From CAYWRO01 sp964460345 (GTDB lineage: Bacteria > Planctomycetota > Phycisphaerae > Phycisphaerales > UBA1924), in NCBI GenBank assembly GCA_964460345.1, contig CAYWRO010000040.1:1-33971 (forward strand): a DNA stretch of 33,971 nucleotides, written 5' to 3'. Positions 1-8,261 of the stretch are shown here, piece by piece; within the stretch, counting starts at the first letter, position 1; each line of letters begins with the position of its first letter. The notes below the pieces were generated by a model. It did no database searches. It had not been told where the DNA came from and saw only the letters and a program-made list of their open reading frames with translations. Both the position numbers and the translations under genes were made by a program.

Positions 1-2
1 GC

Positions 3-131
3 TGGATTCCGCGCGACCGCGTCGAACGCTTCTTCATGTGGCCGGGCCAGCTCGCGGCCATCCGCGAGACCACGGAGTCGCTCCTGCCCGAGCAATCCCT
101 GAGCCGGGACCGATTGCGCGTTTCACCCTGA
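3..131 (+). CDS. C-terminal end of an unidentified protein (5' truncated)
   Basis: An open frame enters from the left edge and ends at TGA 129-131, giving 42 residues. The visible part starts WIPRDRVERFFMWPGQLAAI and has an amphipathic, charged composition typical of real protein, unlike the proline/arginine-rich translations of the other frames here. The stop directly abuts the stop of the convergent glycosyltransferase at 132. I do not recognise the family, and too little is present to give a function. Confidence 0.5.
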   Translation, partial: WIPRDRVERFFMWPGQLAAIRETTESLLPEQSLSRDRLRVSP

Positions 132-1226
132 TCAGCCGGCAAGTTTCGCTAGTGGCTGAACAGTTGCGGGCCGCCACGGCAGAATCACGCGAAGCCCCTG
201 CTGCGCCATCGCCTCCCCCGAATCCATCATCGGCCCCGGCGACATCGTCCCGATCACCACCGCCTCCGCCGCCCCCCCATCCTCCACCACGCGCACACCC
301 GCCTCGCGCAGCGCCTGCCGCACGCACCACTCGTTCTTGCCGCACGCAACGACAGCCGCGGTCCGAAAGGGCCGCTCCGCCATCGCCCCTCGAATCGCCG
401 TCCGTGCTGCAGCGAGCCCAGTGAAGCGGTCAAAAATGTGGCGCGCCATCGGCCGCCGGCCTTGCTCCCCCACCGTCCGCCGCAACTCCACAAGCCCGCA
501 CCCATACCCCGCCAGCGCCCCCTCCTTCTCCGCAATCCCGCGGTACCGTCCGCGCATCTCGCGCAGCAGTTCCCGTCTTACGGTCTCCGGCGCATACCGC
601 TGCAGCACCCAACCGTTGTTGCGCACCAGCCGCTGCAGAATCAGATCCATGTCCCGCCCCGCCGTCACCTTGTGATGGTGCACGACAAAGCGCGGATCAA
701 ACGCGACGCGCCATCCGCGCATCAGCAACTTCGCCGACAGGTCATACTCCTCCGCGTAATACCCGAACGCCGCGTCATACCCGCCCGCCTCCAGGAACGC
801 CCGCCGGCGGATCGCCACCCCGCACCCGATGAACACCTCGGGCAGCCCCCCGCTCTCCCGGCAGCCCTGCTCCGGCAGGAAGATGTCGGCCATCACCGCC
901 GCCACATCCCGCGGCGCCTCGGCAACTGCCGCGAGCACCCCATCACCCACAGGGTGCGAGTCGTCGTCCAGCATGACCACCCACTCGCTCCGCTCATCGG
1001 CGAGTTGCACGCCCCAGTTGCGCGCCGCAGCGCCGATGTTCTGTTCCATCCGCAGCAGGCGCACGGGCAGTCCATTGCCCAAGTCACGCGGAATCGCCGG
1101 TCGCTCGCGCGAGGCATTGTCGATCACGATGACCTCCCCCTCATGCCCCGGCAGCAACGCAATCGACTGGAGCGTCTCCCACAAACGCTCGAGCCGATCG
1201 CGTGTCGGAATCACGTAGGTGATCAC
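132..1226 (-). CDS. Family 2 glycosyltransferase
   Basis: This 364-residue protein probably transfers a sugar from a nucleotide-sugar donor to a surface glycan at the cytoplasmic face of the membrane. The N-terminus has the GT-A pattern: VIPTRDR near residue 5, a VIVIDNASRE segment near 33, and the metal-binding DXD-like VMLDDDS near 83-89. The central GCGVAIRRRAFLEAGGYD and the acidic YYAEEYDLS are the usual acceptor-side motifs of rhamnosyltransferase-like GT2 enzymes. About 100 C-terminal residues form an additional Rossmann-like segment (AAVVACGKNE). The start is GTG at 1226 and overlaps the upstream stop as GTGA, so translation is probably coupled to the HldE-like gene. Sugar and acceptor cannot be told. 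Confidence 0.85.
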   Translation of the reverse strand: MITYVIPTRDRLERLWETLQSIALLPGHEGEVIVIDNASRERPAIPRDLGNGLPVRLLRMEQNIGAAARNWGVQLADERSEWVVMLDDDSHPVGDGVLAAVAEAPRDVAAVMADIFLPEQGCRESGGLPEVFIGCGVAIRRRAFLEAGGYDAAFGYYAEEYDLSAKLLMRGWRVAFDPRFVVHHHKVTAGRDMDLILQRLVRNNGWVLQRYAPETVRRELLREMRGRYRGIAEKEGALAGYGCGLVELRRTVGEQGRRPMARHIFDRFTGLAAARTAIRGAMAERPFRTAAVVACGKNEWCVRQALREAGVRVVEDGGAAEAVVIGTMSPGPMMDSGEAMAQQGLRVILPWRPATVQPLAKLAG

Positions 1227-2980
1227 GATGCTCGCACTCCGAAGCCGCCGTCCGCGCCGGCTGCGCGCGTTCCAATCACCCGCCGCACACCGGCCTGCTC
1301 CGGCGAAAACGTCAGGTGCGCCGCGTGCACCCGGGCCACGCCCTGCCGCAGGTCCGCCCCGCTCACAACCGTGTTACCGAGTCGCGCGGCCTGCGCCGCC
1401 GCCGCGATCGAGCCCAGGAACGCCGCCGGCAGCAGCGCCCCTTCCGCTCCTTCGTCTGAAGCGCGGCCCGCACACAGCGCCAGCGTCGTCGCGGCCAGCA
1501 GCGCATCGTGACACCCGAGCGCATCGACCGTGTGGGCGCACAGCCCCGGAACGTGCTCGCCGCGAACCCGGCTGCGCCAGGCATCGCCGGGCCCATCGGC
1601 ATCCGCCAGCCGGTCGAAGGCGATGAGCCCTTCCCCGCCCATCGTCACCATGGCAGCGCGGCCGCCCGTCTCCTGCAGCAGACGCCAGACAAGCGTCGGC
1701 AGGCCTTCGTCATGCATGCCCATGGCGTCGCGCAGCTCCCGCTCGCCCGGTACGAGCAGGTCCATCTGCCGCAGCAGCCGCAGATTCGCCCTTCGGCCGC
1801 TCGCGCCGGCCGTCATGATCGCGCCCGGGCACAGCCCTTTGCGGAGGGCTCCGCAGAGCCGCGCCAGCACCCGCGGCGAAAGGAGGCCACCGCCGCCGTC
1901 CGCCACGACCGCCGCGTCCGCCCCTCCTGCGGCAGCCGCAGCTTCGGCGGCGAGCCGGACAAGTTCATCCTGGTGCGCCGCATCGAGACGACACGGCTCC
2001 ATCAGGTCCACTTTCATCACCTTCTGCCCGCCGGAGATGAACTGCTGTTTCTCCGGGAGCGCAGACTCCGTCGCGACCCACCGAACTTCGATGCCGTCGG
2101 CGCTCAGCCGCTGCCGCACCTCCTCAGCGCCATGATTCACCGGCATGCCGGTGACGAGCAGCGGCGTAGCCCCCATGGCGGCCAGGTGCCGCGCGATCAC
2201 GGCGGCGCCGCCGTCATACCGGCGCGTTTCCACGGGCCGCAGCGTCAGCACGGGCGACTCACCCGCCACCTCCGGCCGGTCGCACAGCACGTACACATCA
2301 AGCACAACCTCGCCCACCACCACCACGCGCTTGCCCCGAAACGCCGCGATGAGATCCGTCAGCGCAGGCGCGGCGAGTTCTTCCCGCCCGAGCAACTGCT
2401 CCAGCCGCGCGTGGTACGGATCCGTCGATTGCTCCATCGCCGCGATCAGCGCCGTGGATGAAAACACGACGTCGCCCGAAGAAAACACGACGCGGCCGCC
2501 GTGTCGCTCAACCGTCTCGCGCTCGGCGCGAAAGCGAGGATCATCGTTGAACTCGTACTCCCGCCCCTTCACGTACACATCCGGCTGCACCGTCTCGAGC
2601 AACCCCTCCGCCGTCGGCGCATCGTGAACGTGCACCCAGTCAACGAAGTCCAGCGCCGCCAGGTTCTCGGCGCGCAGCTCCTGCGGAATCAGCGGACGCC
2701 CCGTCCCCTTCCCCACCCCTGCATCGCTCGTGATCGACACCAGCAGGAGGTCGCCGTTCGTCTTCGCGTGCCGCAGGTGCCGGATGTGCCCGGGGTGCAC
2801 GATGTCGAAGCAGCCGTGACACTGCACGACCCTTCGCCCGGCTGCCCGTGCCGCGGCCCGCGCGGCGACAAGCTGCTCGCGAGAGAGGATCTTCCCGTTG
2901 AACGGCGTCGTCTCCTCGCTTGGAGACAGGCGGAGATCAGGGCCAGCGGCACTCGAAACGGCAACAGAACGATTCGCCAT
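1223..2980 (-). CDS. HldE-like fusion: nucleotidyltransferase then PfkB-type kinase domain
   Basis: This 585-residue protein joins the two activities of ADP-heptose synthesis, but in reverse order to E. coli HldE. Residues about 30-180 are a cytidylyltransferase-type domain with GCFD at 56-59, HPGH at 62-65 and the downstream VKGREYE. Residues about 215-560 resemble a PfkB/ribokinase domain (GEVVLD, AGESPV, GGAAVIA). The kinase signature is altered: the usual DTxGAGD is DALGCHD (D492 kept, anion-hole glycines changed), the DPKG-like segment is TAGASG, and DYxKG is ADGGGG. Nucleotide transfer therefore looks intact, while sugar kinase activity is doubtful. The gene is translationally coupled to the glycosyltransferase, which fits LPS or surface-glycan synthesis. 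The substrate may not be heptose. Confidence 0.8.
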   Translation of the reverse strand: MANRSVAVSSAAGPDLRLSPSEETTPFNGKILSREQLVAARAAARAAGRRVVQCHGCFDIVHPGHIRHLRHAKTNGDLLLVSITSDAGVGKGTGRPLIPQELRAENLAALDFVDWVHVHDAPTAEGLLETVQPDVYVKGREYEFNDDPRFRAERETVERHGGRVVFSSGDVVFSSTALIAAMEQSTDPYHARLEQLLGREELAAPALTDLIAAFRGKRVVVVGEVVLDVYVLCDRPEVAGESPVLTLRPVETRRYDGGAAVIARHLAAMGATPLLVTGMPVNHGAEEVRQRLSADGIEVRWVATESALPEKQQFISGGQKVMKVDLMEPCRLDAAHQDELVRLAAEAAAAAGGADAAVVADGGGGLLSPRVLARLCGALRKGLCPGAIMTAGASGRRANLRLLRQMDLLVPGERELRDAMGMHDEGLPTLVWRLLQETGGRAAMVTMGGEGLIAFDRLADADGPGDAWRSRVRGEHVPGLCAHTVDALGCHDALLAATTLALCAGRASDEGAEGALLPAAFLGSIAAAAQAARLGNTVVSGADLRQGVARVHAAHLTFSPEQAGVRRVIGTRAAGADGGFGVRAS

Positions 2981-3118
2981 AGCCCTGATGTATCGGCCGG
3001 ACCCGCCGCGGCACTCGCGGCCCGATCACCCCAATTGGCGCGTTCCCCCGATCTGGGCGTCTCGATCGCGCAAGACGCGCCTGTCAAGTGCCGCGAGCGT
3101 TAGCGGGCAACCCCCGAT

Positions 3119-4534
3119 TCAGGGTATCTTCGCCAGAAGCGCCTCGTCGATACGACGGGCGAGGATTGGGCTGGCTGTCCCGAGTTCCTCGGCCTCCTTC
3201 AGCCATGCCGCGTGCCGCGGCAGCACCCGGTTGGTCGCCAGGGCCGTAGCCACCAGCGCAAGGCGGGCTCCGGCATCGTTGCGGGCACCCAGCAAGACTT
3301 CGGCCGTTCGCATCGCCTCGTCGTGCCGCCCGCGTCCGAGCAGCGCGACATGCAGGCGACAGGCCTCATGCAGCAGATGTTCCCGCGCGAATGACTGGAA
3401 CAGGGGCCAGTCATCCACGTGCACCTGCCGCGGCCGCGACCGCGCGAGCTCGGCGAGGCGGCGCACACGCGCAACGGGGTCGTCGCCGATCTCATTCGGG
3501 TCGGCGAATCGCTCGCGCGCCATCATGATCTTGTACGCGAGCACATCCGCCTGCGGCATCATCGTTTCCATGTACGGATCGTTGAGTTCAAAATCCAGCT
3601 TCTTCAGGCTCTCGCCATCGTCCCCCACGATCTCGTTCATGACGAACCATTCAAAGATCTCATCGAAGTCCGCCCAGAGCATCCGCTTGTTGACATCGTC
3701 ACGCATGGCCGAGAACCGCTTGCGCGCCGGCTCGTGCCTGCGCGCCAACTGGCGCATCTCTTCGGCGAGAACGCTGTGGCGAATCGGCCCGAACGCCGGA
3801 TCGACGGCCTCGGCTCGCTCCCACAGCCACGTGTACAGCCCGGTTGCCCGGTAGAAATCATCCATTTCCACCGCCCGCCTCGCTTCAGCCAACATCTCCA
3901 GAACGTCGATCCCGTCCGGGCCTACCGGGTCGGGCACAGTCGCACCCAGGCCGTCATCCACGGTGTGAAACGGATCGCTCGGCGGGGGTGGGGGAGGCGG
4001 CGGATTCTTCTCTTCGTGAAACGCCCCGAAGATCGGCTTGAGCGCTAATGCACGTTGCAATGTGAAGTCCATGAAGAAGACAAAGTAGGCCGGGCTCTGG
4101 TAGCCGCTAAGCGGCCCCTGAAAGGGATCCTCCATTCCGATGACCGGCAGCCCTGTGTTCCGGCGCGGCAGGGTCGCAAACTCAACCCCGTCGATATAGA
4201 AGAGGCTCATCGGCAAATTTTCAGGTTTCACGCCCAGTCGCCCGCACAGCCCGGGATCATCATTAAAGTTCACGCGGTAGGCGATCGCATGCCACTTGAC
4301 CCAGCCCGCAACGACCGGGTTTGTCCACGTGACCCGATCCATCTTCTCTGACATCGCATTGTCGCCGCGAACATAGATGATCAGCACTCGGTGGCGCTCT
4401 TTGGATTCATCCAGCGCTTCGCGCAGCGTCCCCTTATAGAAAACCTCGTACGGGTCCGGCGGATCGACAGCCGCCGCCACCGGACGAACGCTGCCTGTCA
4501 GGATGAGGACGGCAATAGCCAGCCAACGCAGCAT
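3119..4534 (-). CDS. Exported thioredoxin-fold protein without CxxC, polyproline linker
   Basis: This 471-residue protein begins with a clear Sec signal peptide (MLRWLAIAVLILTGSVRPVAA). Residues about 30-170 look like a thioredoxin fold of the kind used in DUF255/thioredoxin_7-type proteins (RVLIIYVRGDNAMSEKM, then a KPENLPMSLFYIDG segment), but the redox CxxC is replaced by DNAM, so it is probably not an oxidoreductase. Eight consecutive prolines (178-185) separate it from an alpha-helical C-terminal region resembling TPR-type repeats. The ATG at 4534 has an AGGAGG Shine-Dalgarno (4542-4547) at 7 nt. A TATTCT -10-like element lies about 47 nt upstream. It is followed after about 140 nt by the HldE-like gene. 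I cannot give a function. Confidence 0.7.
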   Translation of the reverse strand: MLRWLAIAVLILTGSVRPVAAAVDPPDPYEVFYKGTLREALDESKERHRVLIIYVRGDNAMSEKMDRVTWTNPVVAGWVKWHAIAYRVNFNDDPGLCGRLGVKPENLPMSLFYIDGVEFATLPRRNTGLPVIGMEDPFQGPLSGYQSPAYFVFFMDFTLQRALALKPIFGAFHEEKNPPPPPPPPSDPFHTVDDGLGATVPDPVGPDGIDVLEMLAEARRAVEMDDFYRATGLYTWLWERAEAVDPAFGPIRHSVLAEEMRQLARRHEPARKRFSAMRDDVNKRMLWADFDEIFEWFVMNEIVGDDGESLKKLDFELNDPYMETMMPQADVLAYKIMMARERFADPNEIGDDPVARVRRLAELARSRPRQVHVDDWPLFQSFAREHLLHEACRLHVALLGRGRHDEAMRTAEVLLGARNDAGARLALVATALATNRVLPRHAAWLKEAEELGTASPILARRIDEALLAKIP

Positions 4535-4580
4535 TCCAGAGCCTCCTGCGCGCGTGGATCCCCTTTGAATCCCCTTCTAA

Positions 4581-4586
4581 AGAATA
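4581..4586 (-). promoter_or_regulatory. Candidate -10 element (TATTCT) of the thioredoxin-fold gene
   Basis: On the minus strand the sequence reads CTCGTATTCTTTAG, an AT-rich island in a GC-rich gap, giving a leader of about 40-45 nt before the ATG at 4534. I see no convincing -35 box at the standard spacing. Confidence 0.35.
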
Positions 4587-4616
4587 CGAGTCTCAGGTCG
4601 CTTGCCTGCGCAAACA

Positions 4617-6026
4617 TCACGGAATCGGCCGCTGGTGCGGGTCCAGCGCCGGGACGCCATGTTGGGGCGTAAGTTCCCGCTCCATTCGCCGGTCCGTCAC
4701 ATGCTCCAGCGCCATGGCAGTCCGGTGGACGTGGTCAGGGCGCAAGCCCAACTCGCGCACGAGATAGGACTCCCACAGCCGGTGCGTACGCACGAGTTGC
4801 CGGGCCGCCTCACGCCCATGATCCGTCAGCACGTATGCCGTCGCTCCCTCCCCATCCGCCTCGCAGATCTCGCCCCGCCGCCGCGCAGATCGCAACGCCA
4901 GGCGAGCCCTCGCGCCCCCGCCGAGCCCTTCCAGGATCTGCCGCCGCGGCACGGCACTTCGCCCCGCCTCGAGCCCCCGCTGGGCTGAGCCGCCCTCGGC
5001 CCGTTCCATCGCGGCGGCTTCCTCGACCCGGTAGAGCATTGCCAGCAGATCTTCGCGCACGATCCGCACCCCCAGCGCCATGCTGCGCACCTGTTTGGCC
5101 AGCACACCGTGCCGCGGCGCTGCGACGATCGTCACCATCAGGAGCGCGCCGCTCACCACAGTCATCATGCCGCCGATGTTCACATCTGCCCACGCCCCCA
5201 GCCAGTACCCGCCCACGGCTGTCACCAGCGCCACGGCCACGCTCACGACCACCTGACTCAGCAGCCGATCCGTCAACAGCCGGGCCGTCGCCGCGGGACA
5301 GATCAGCATCGCGATCACGAGGATCGATCCCACCGCCTCAAAGCTCGCCACCACCGAGGCGGCCACCAGGATCATCAGCACGAAGTGAATCGCTCCCGCC
5401 GGAAAGCCCAGCGAGGTCGCCAGCGCCGGATCAAACGATGCGATCCGCAGTTCCTTGAAGAAGAGGCCGACGAACAGCGCTACGGCAATCGCAACGACCC
5501 CGAGCGTCACCACCTGCCGCGGCACTCCGGAGACTTGCTGGCCCTCTTCATCGAGCGCGGGCCGGAACGTTTCCCAGTGCCAGAACTCGGCCCACTCTCC
5601 CGGGGGCAGCCAGAAAATGTTCTCGGGCGCGCCATGCAGCACGCAATCCGCATCCAGGTCCACCTGACCAAGCGACTCGACGTGGGAAATCAACAGGACG
5701 CCGAGCGCAAAGAGCACGCTGAATACCACGCCCATGGCAGCGCCGCTCTCGACCCGACCGAGCCGTTTGATCACCTCCACCAGCGCGACCGTTACCACCC
5801 CCGCCGCGGCGGCCCCCAGCAGCATTGGCATCGTTGCACGTGAACCCGACAGCAGGAACGCAGCCGCCAGCCCGGGCAATACCGCATGGCTGATCGCATC
5901 CCCCATCAGGCTCATGCGCCGCAAGACGAGGAAGTTGCCAAGCAAGGCGCAGCTCACCACGGCCAGCACCGCCGCCAGCAGTGCGGGCAGGTCGTAGCTG
6001 ACGAAGGTGTACACCGCGTCAGACAT
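4617..6026 (-). CDS. Metal ABC transporter permease fused to DtxR/MntR-like domain (second permease)
   Basis: This is the last gene of the metal importer operon, 469 residues from ATG 6026. The frame stays open to 6065, but 6026 is preferred: it overlaps the upstream stop as ATGTCTGA and has a G-rich Shine-Dalgarno (GGAAGGGGGG). Residues about 1-310 are an ABC-3 family (ZnuB/MntB/TroC-like) permease with eight or more hydrophobic segments and the family motif LRRMSLMGDAISHAVLPG. Residues about 320-469 resemble a DtxR-family regulator: a winged-helix region ending in TAYVLTDHGREAARQL, then the dimerisation/metal region THRLWESYLV, VHRTAMALEH and the family-typical ending DPHQRPIP. By eye, the DtxR ligand positions H79, E83, H98, E105 and H106 are kept and C102 is Met. 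This suggests metal sensing within the transporter. Confidence 0.88.
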   Translation of the reverse strand: MSDAVYTFVSYDLPALLAAVLAVVSCALLGNFLVLRRMSLMGDAISHAVLPGLAAAFLLSGSRATMPMLLGAAAAGVVTVALVEVIKRLGRVESGAAMGVVFSVLFALGVLLISHVESLGQVDLDADCVLHGAPENIFWLPPGEWAEFWHWETFRPALDEEGQQVSGVPRQVVTLGVVAIAVALFVGLFFKELRIASFDPALATSLGFPAGAIHFVLMILVAASVVASFEAVGSILVIAMLICPAATARLLTDRLLSQVVVSVAVALVTAVGGYWLGAWADVNIGGMMTVVSGALLMVTIVAAPRHGVLAKQVRSMALGVRIVREDLLAMLYRVEEAAAMERAEGGSAQRGLEAGRSAVPRRQILEGLGGGARARLALRSARRRGEICEADGEGATAYVLTDHGREAARQLVRTHRLWESYLVRELGLRPDHVHRTAMALEHVTDRRMERELTPQHGVPALDPHQRPIP

Positions 6027-7419
6027 GGCCCCCCTTCCTACCCGGAGCGCCGATCGGATGGACACTCTGTACGTCGGTTTCTCTCCCCAGCAGGTCGCCT
6101 TCGGCGCGCAGAATCGCCTCTAACTCCGCAACCAGTTCCGGCGAGAGCGCATGCTCGACAAGGTCCGCCGCGCGATCCACGTGAGACGCCGCCAGGTCGG
6201 CGTGCCGCACCAGGAACACTTCCCACAGGCGGTGATTCCTCGTCACGCGCTGCGCCTCCTCAGCGCCGCGCGCGGTGAGCCGCACGTGTCCGTCAGCGCG
6301 GCTCAGCAAGCCGCGCGCTCGCAACATCCCCAGCAGTGCCCGCCCTCTCACCGCACCCCACCCGCGCGCCCGCAGCACCCGCTCCACCGGCACGGCCCCG
6401 CCACCCAACTCGACTTGCTCGGCAGGAGCCCCGCTCGCTTCGACCGCCTCGTACATTGCGCGCAGGACGTGATCCGTCCCGATCCGCGCGCGCAGCCGCA
6501 CTCGCCGAATCCCGGCCGCGATCACACCTCGGGCGGGCGCGAGCAGCAGGCTCGCCGCGAACAAACCCCCCGCCGTCAGCACGATCACCGCTCCCGCCGG
6601 GAGCCCCTCGGCGAGCGCCGAAATCGCGGACCCCAGATACCCGCTCAGCCCGCCGATCACTGCGCTCAGCACCGCCAGCAGGCTCATCCGGTTCGTCCAG
6701 AACCGGGCCGCCGCGGCCGGCACGATCAACATTGCCACGATCAGCAGCAACCCCACCGCCTGCAGGCCGATAACGGTCACGACCACAACCAGCGCCATCA
6801 TGCACAGGTCGATTCTGCCCACCGGCAGTCCAATCGACGCCGCGAACCGATCGTCAAAGCAGACGAGGCGAAACTCCTTGAAGAGCAGGCCCGCGGCGGC
6901 AAGGGCAACCAACGCGACCCCCCCGATCACAAGTGCGTCGACCTGCCGCATCGCCGCCGTCTGACCGTAGATGAAGCGGTGCAGCCCGGCCGCACCGGGC
7001 AGGTCCTGCACGATCGACAGCAACACGATGCCGACGCCGAACAGCACGCTGAGCACGGCGCCGATCGCCGCATCCGCCCGCAGGCGCGTGTACCGCACCA
7101 TTGCCTGCACGCACACCACGCCGATGACGCTCGTGATTGCAGCGCCGAAGAGCAGCCAGCCAAGCTGCTTGCCCCCAGCCCCGAACGCGTGCAGCATCAG
7201 GAACGACAGCGCGATGCCGGGCAGCGTGGCGTGCGCCAAAGCATCACCCATGAGCGCCCGCTTGCGCAGAAGCGCGAACACGCCGATCAATCCCGCCGCC
7301 ACGCCGAGCATCGTGGTGCCGGCGACGACCACCGCGGTGTTGTACCCGCCGCGGAAGGTCAGCACACGGGCCAGCTCCGCCCATGACCACGCCTCCGTGC
7401 TCACTGTCGCCAGCATCAT
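6019..7419 (-). CDS. Metal ABC transporter permease fused to DtxR/MntR-like domain (first permease)
   Basis: This 466-residue protein is the third gene of the operon. It starts 10 nt after the ATPase stop and overlaps the next permease by 8 nt. The N-terminal 300 residues are a polytopic ABC-3 permease (LRKRALMGDALAHATLPG, LLIVAMLIVPAAAARF) that would form the channel with its neighbour. The cytoplasmic C-terminus is a DtxR-family-like module: a winged-helix segment (HVRLTARGAEEAQRV) followed by NHRLWEVFLV and a DLVEH motif. Unlike the other permease it has an acidic residue at the position of MntR E99 (DLVEH, against E-x-x-E-H in MntR), so an Mn-type site is possible. The SH3-like third domain of DtxR appears to be missing. 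Either of two adjacent ATGs (7419, 7416) could be the start. Confidence 0.88.
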   Translation of the reverse strand: MMLATVSTEAWSWAELARVLTFRGGYNTAVVVAGTTMLGVAAGLIGVFALLRKRALMGDALAHATLPGIALSFLMLHAFGAGGKQLGWLLFGAAITSVIGVVCVQAMVRYTRLRADAAIGAVLSVLFGVGIVLLSIVQDLPGAAGLHRFIYGQTAAMRQVDALVIGGVALVALAAAGLLFKEFRLVCFDDRFAASIGLPVGRIDLCMMALVVVVTVIGLQAVGLLLIVAMLIVPAAAARFWTNRMSLLAVLSAVIGGLSGYLGSAISALAEGLPAGAVIVLTAGGLFAASLLLAPARGVIAAGIRRVRLRARIGTDHVLRAMYEAVEASGAPAEQVELGGGAVPVERVLRARGWGAVRGRALLGMLRARGLLSRADGHVRLTARGAEEAQRVTRNHRLWEVFLVRHADLAASHVDRAADLVEHALSPELVAELEAILRAEGDLLGRETDVQSVHPIGAPGRKGGHV

Positions 7420-7429
7420 GCCGTCACCA

Positions 7430-8242
7430 TCACGTTCGCGCGATCGCCTGGGCCGCCTGGTCCAGCAGCGTCAGCCGTCCTCCATACGTGCGCTGCAGGT
7501 TCTCCGGCGTGAAGACCTCGCCGACGGGGCCGGCTGCAACAACCCGCGTGTTCAGCAGCACCACGTGGTCGAAGTACTCCGTCACCGTCGGCAGATCGTG
7601 ATGCACGCAGATCACCGTGCGCCCCTCGCTGCGCAGCCGCCGCAGAACCTCGACGATCGCCACCTCCGTCGCGGCGTCAACGCCGGCAAACGGCTCGTCC
7701 ATGAAGTAGACGGTCGCCTCCTGCGCCAGCGCCCGCGCCAGAAAGACGCGCTGCTGCTGGCCGCCGGAAAGCTGGCTGATCTGCCGCGTGGCGTACGCCA
7801 CCATCCCCACCTGCTCCAGCGCCGCCAGCGCCGCCGCCTTGTGCTTCTTCGAAACGGGACGACACCAGCCGATCTTCCCATACCGACCCATCGCGACGAC
7901 ATCGAGCGCGGTGACCGGAAAGTCCCAGTCCACGCTCTCCCGCTGCGGCACATAGCCGATCATGCCGCGCCGCCGGCGCACCGACTGGCCGTACACCTCC
8001 ACCCGCCCGCTCGCCTTGGGGACAAGCCCCAGGCATGCCTTGATGAAGGTGCTCTTGCCCGCGCCGTTCGGGCCGACGATCGCGATGAGCGCCTTCTCCG
8101 GCGCGTCGTAATCGACGTCCCACAACACCGGCCTGCGGTGATAGGCCACCGTCATGTCATGGACGCTCAGCGGTGATTCCGGGCTGTGCTCCGGCAGGGA
8201 GCCGAGCGAGGCCGGCGCTGTCGTCCGGTGCAGCATCGTCAT
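7430..8242 (-). CDS. Metal ABC transporter ATP-binding protein
   Basis: This 270-residue ATPase powers the metal importer from the cytoplasmic face. It has Walker A GPNGAGKST, signature LSGGQQQR, Walker B VYFMDEPF and the switch histidine in CVHHDL. The segment YVPQRESVDWDFPVTALDVV is the Q-loop region typical of Mn/Zn importer ATPases (MntB/SitB/ZnuC group). The frame stays open upstream to 8317, but that extension is arginine-rich and overlaps the upstream gene. ATG 8242 lies 19 nt after the binding-protein stop and is preferred, with ATG 8236 as an alternative. The four-gene order matches one transport complex. Confidence 0.9.
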   Translation of the reverse strand: MTMLHRTTAPASLGSLPEHSPESPLSVHDMTVAYHRRPVLWDVDYDAPEKALIAIVGPNGAGKSTFIKACLGLVPKASGRVEVYGQSVRRRRGMIGYVPQRESVDWDFPVTALDVVAMGRYGKIGWCRPVSKKHKAAALAALEQVGMVAYATRQISQLSGGQQQRVFLARALAQEATVYFMDEPFAGVDAATEVAIVEVLRRLRSEGRTVICVHHDLPTVTEYFDHVVLLNTRVVAAGPVGEVFTPENLQRTYGGRLTLLDQAAQAIART

Positions 8243-8261
8243 GTCGCCACCCGCACACGCA

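Noticed and set aside
3082..3087. TTGACA on the minus strand upstream of the HldE-like gene
   Set aside because: At 16-18 nt the only -10 candidate is CGAGAC, which is not acceptable, so no promoter is called.
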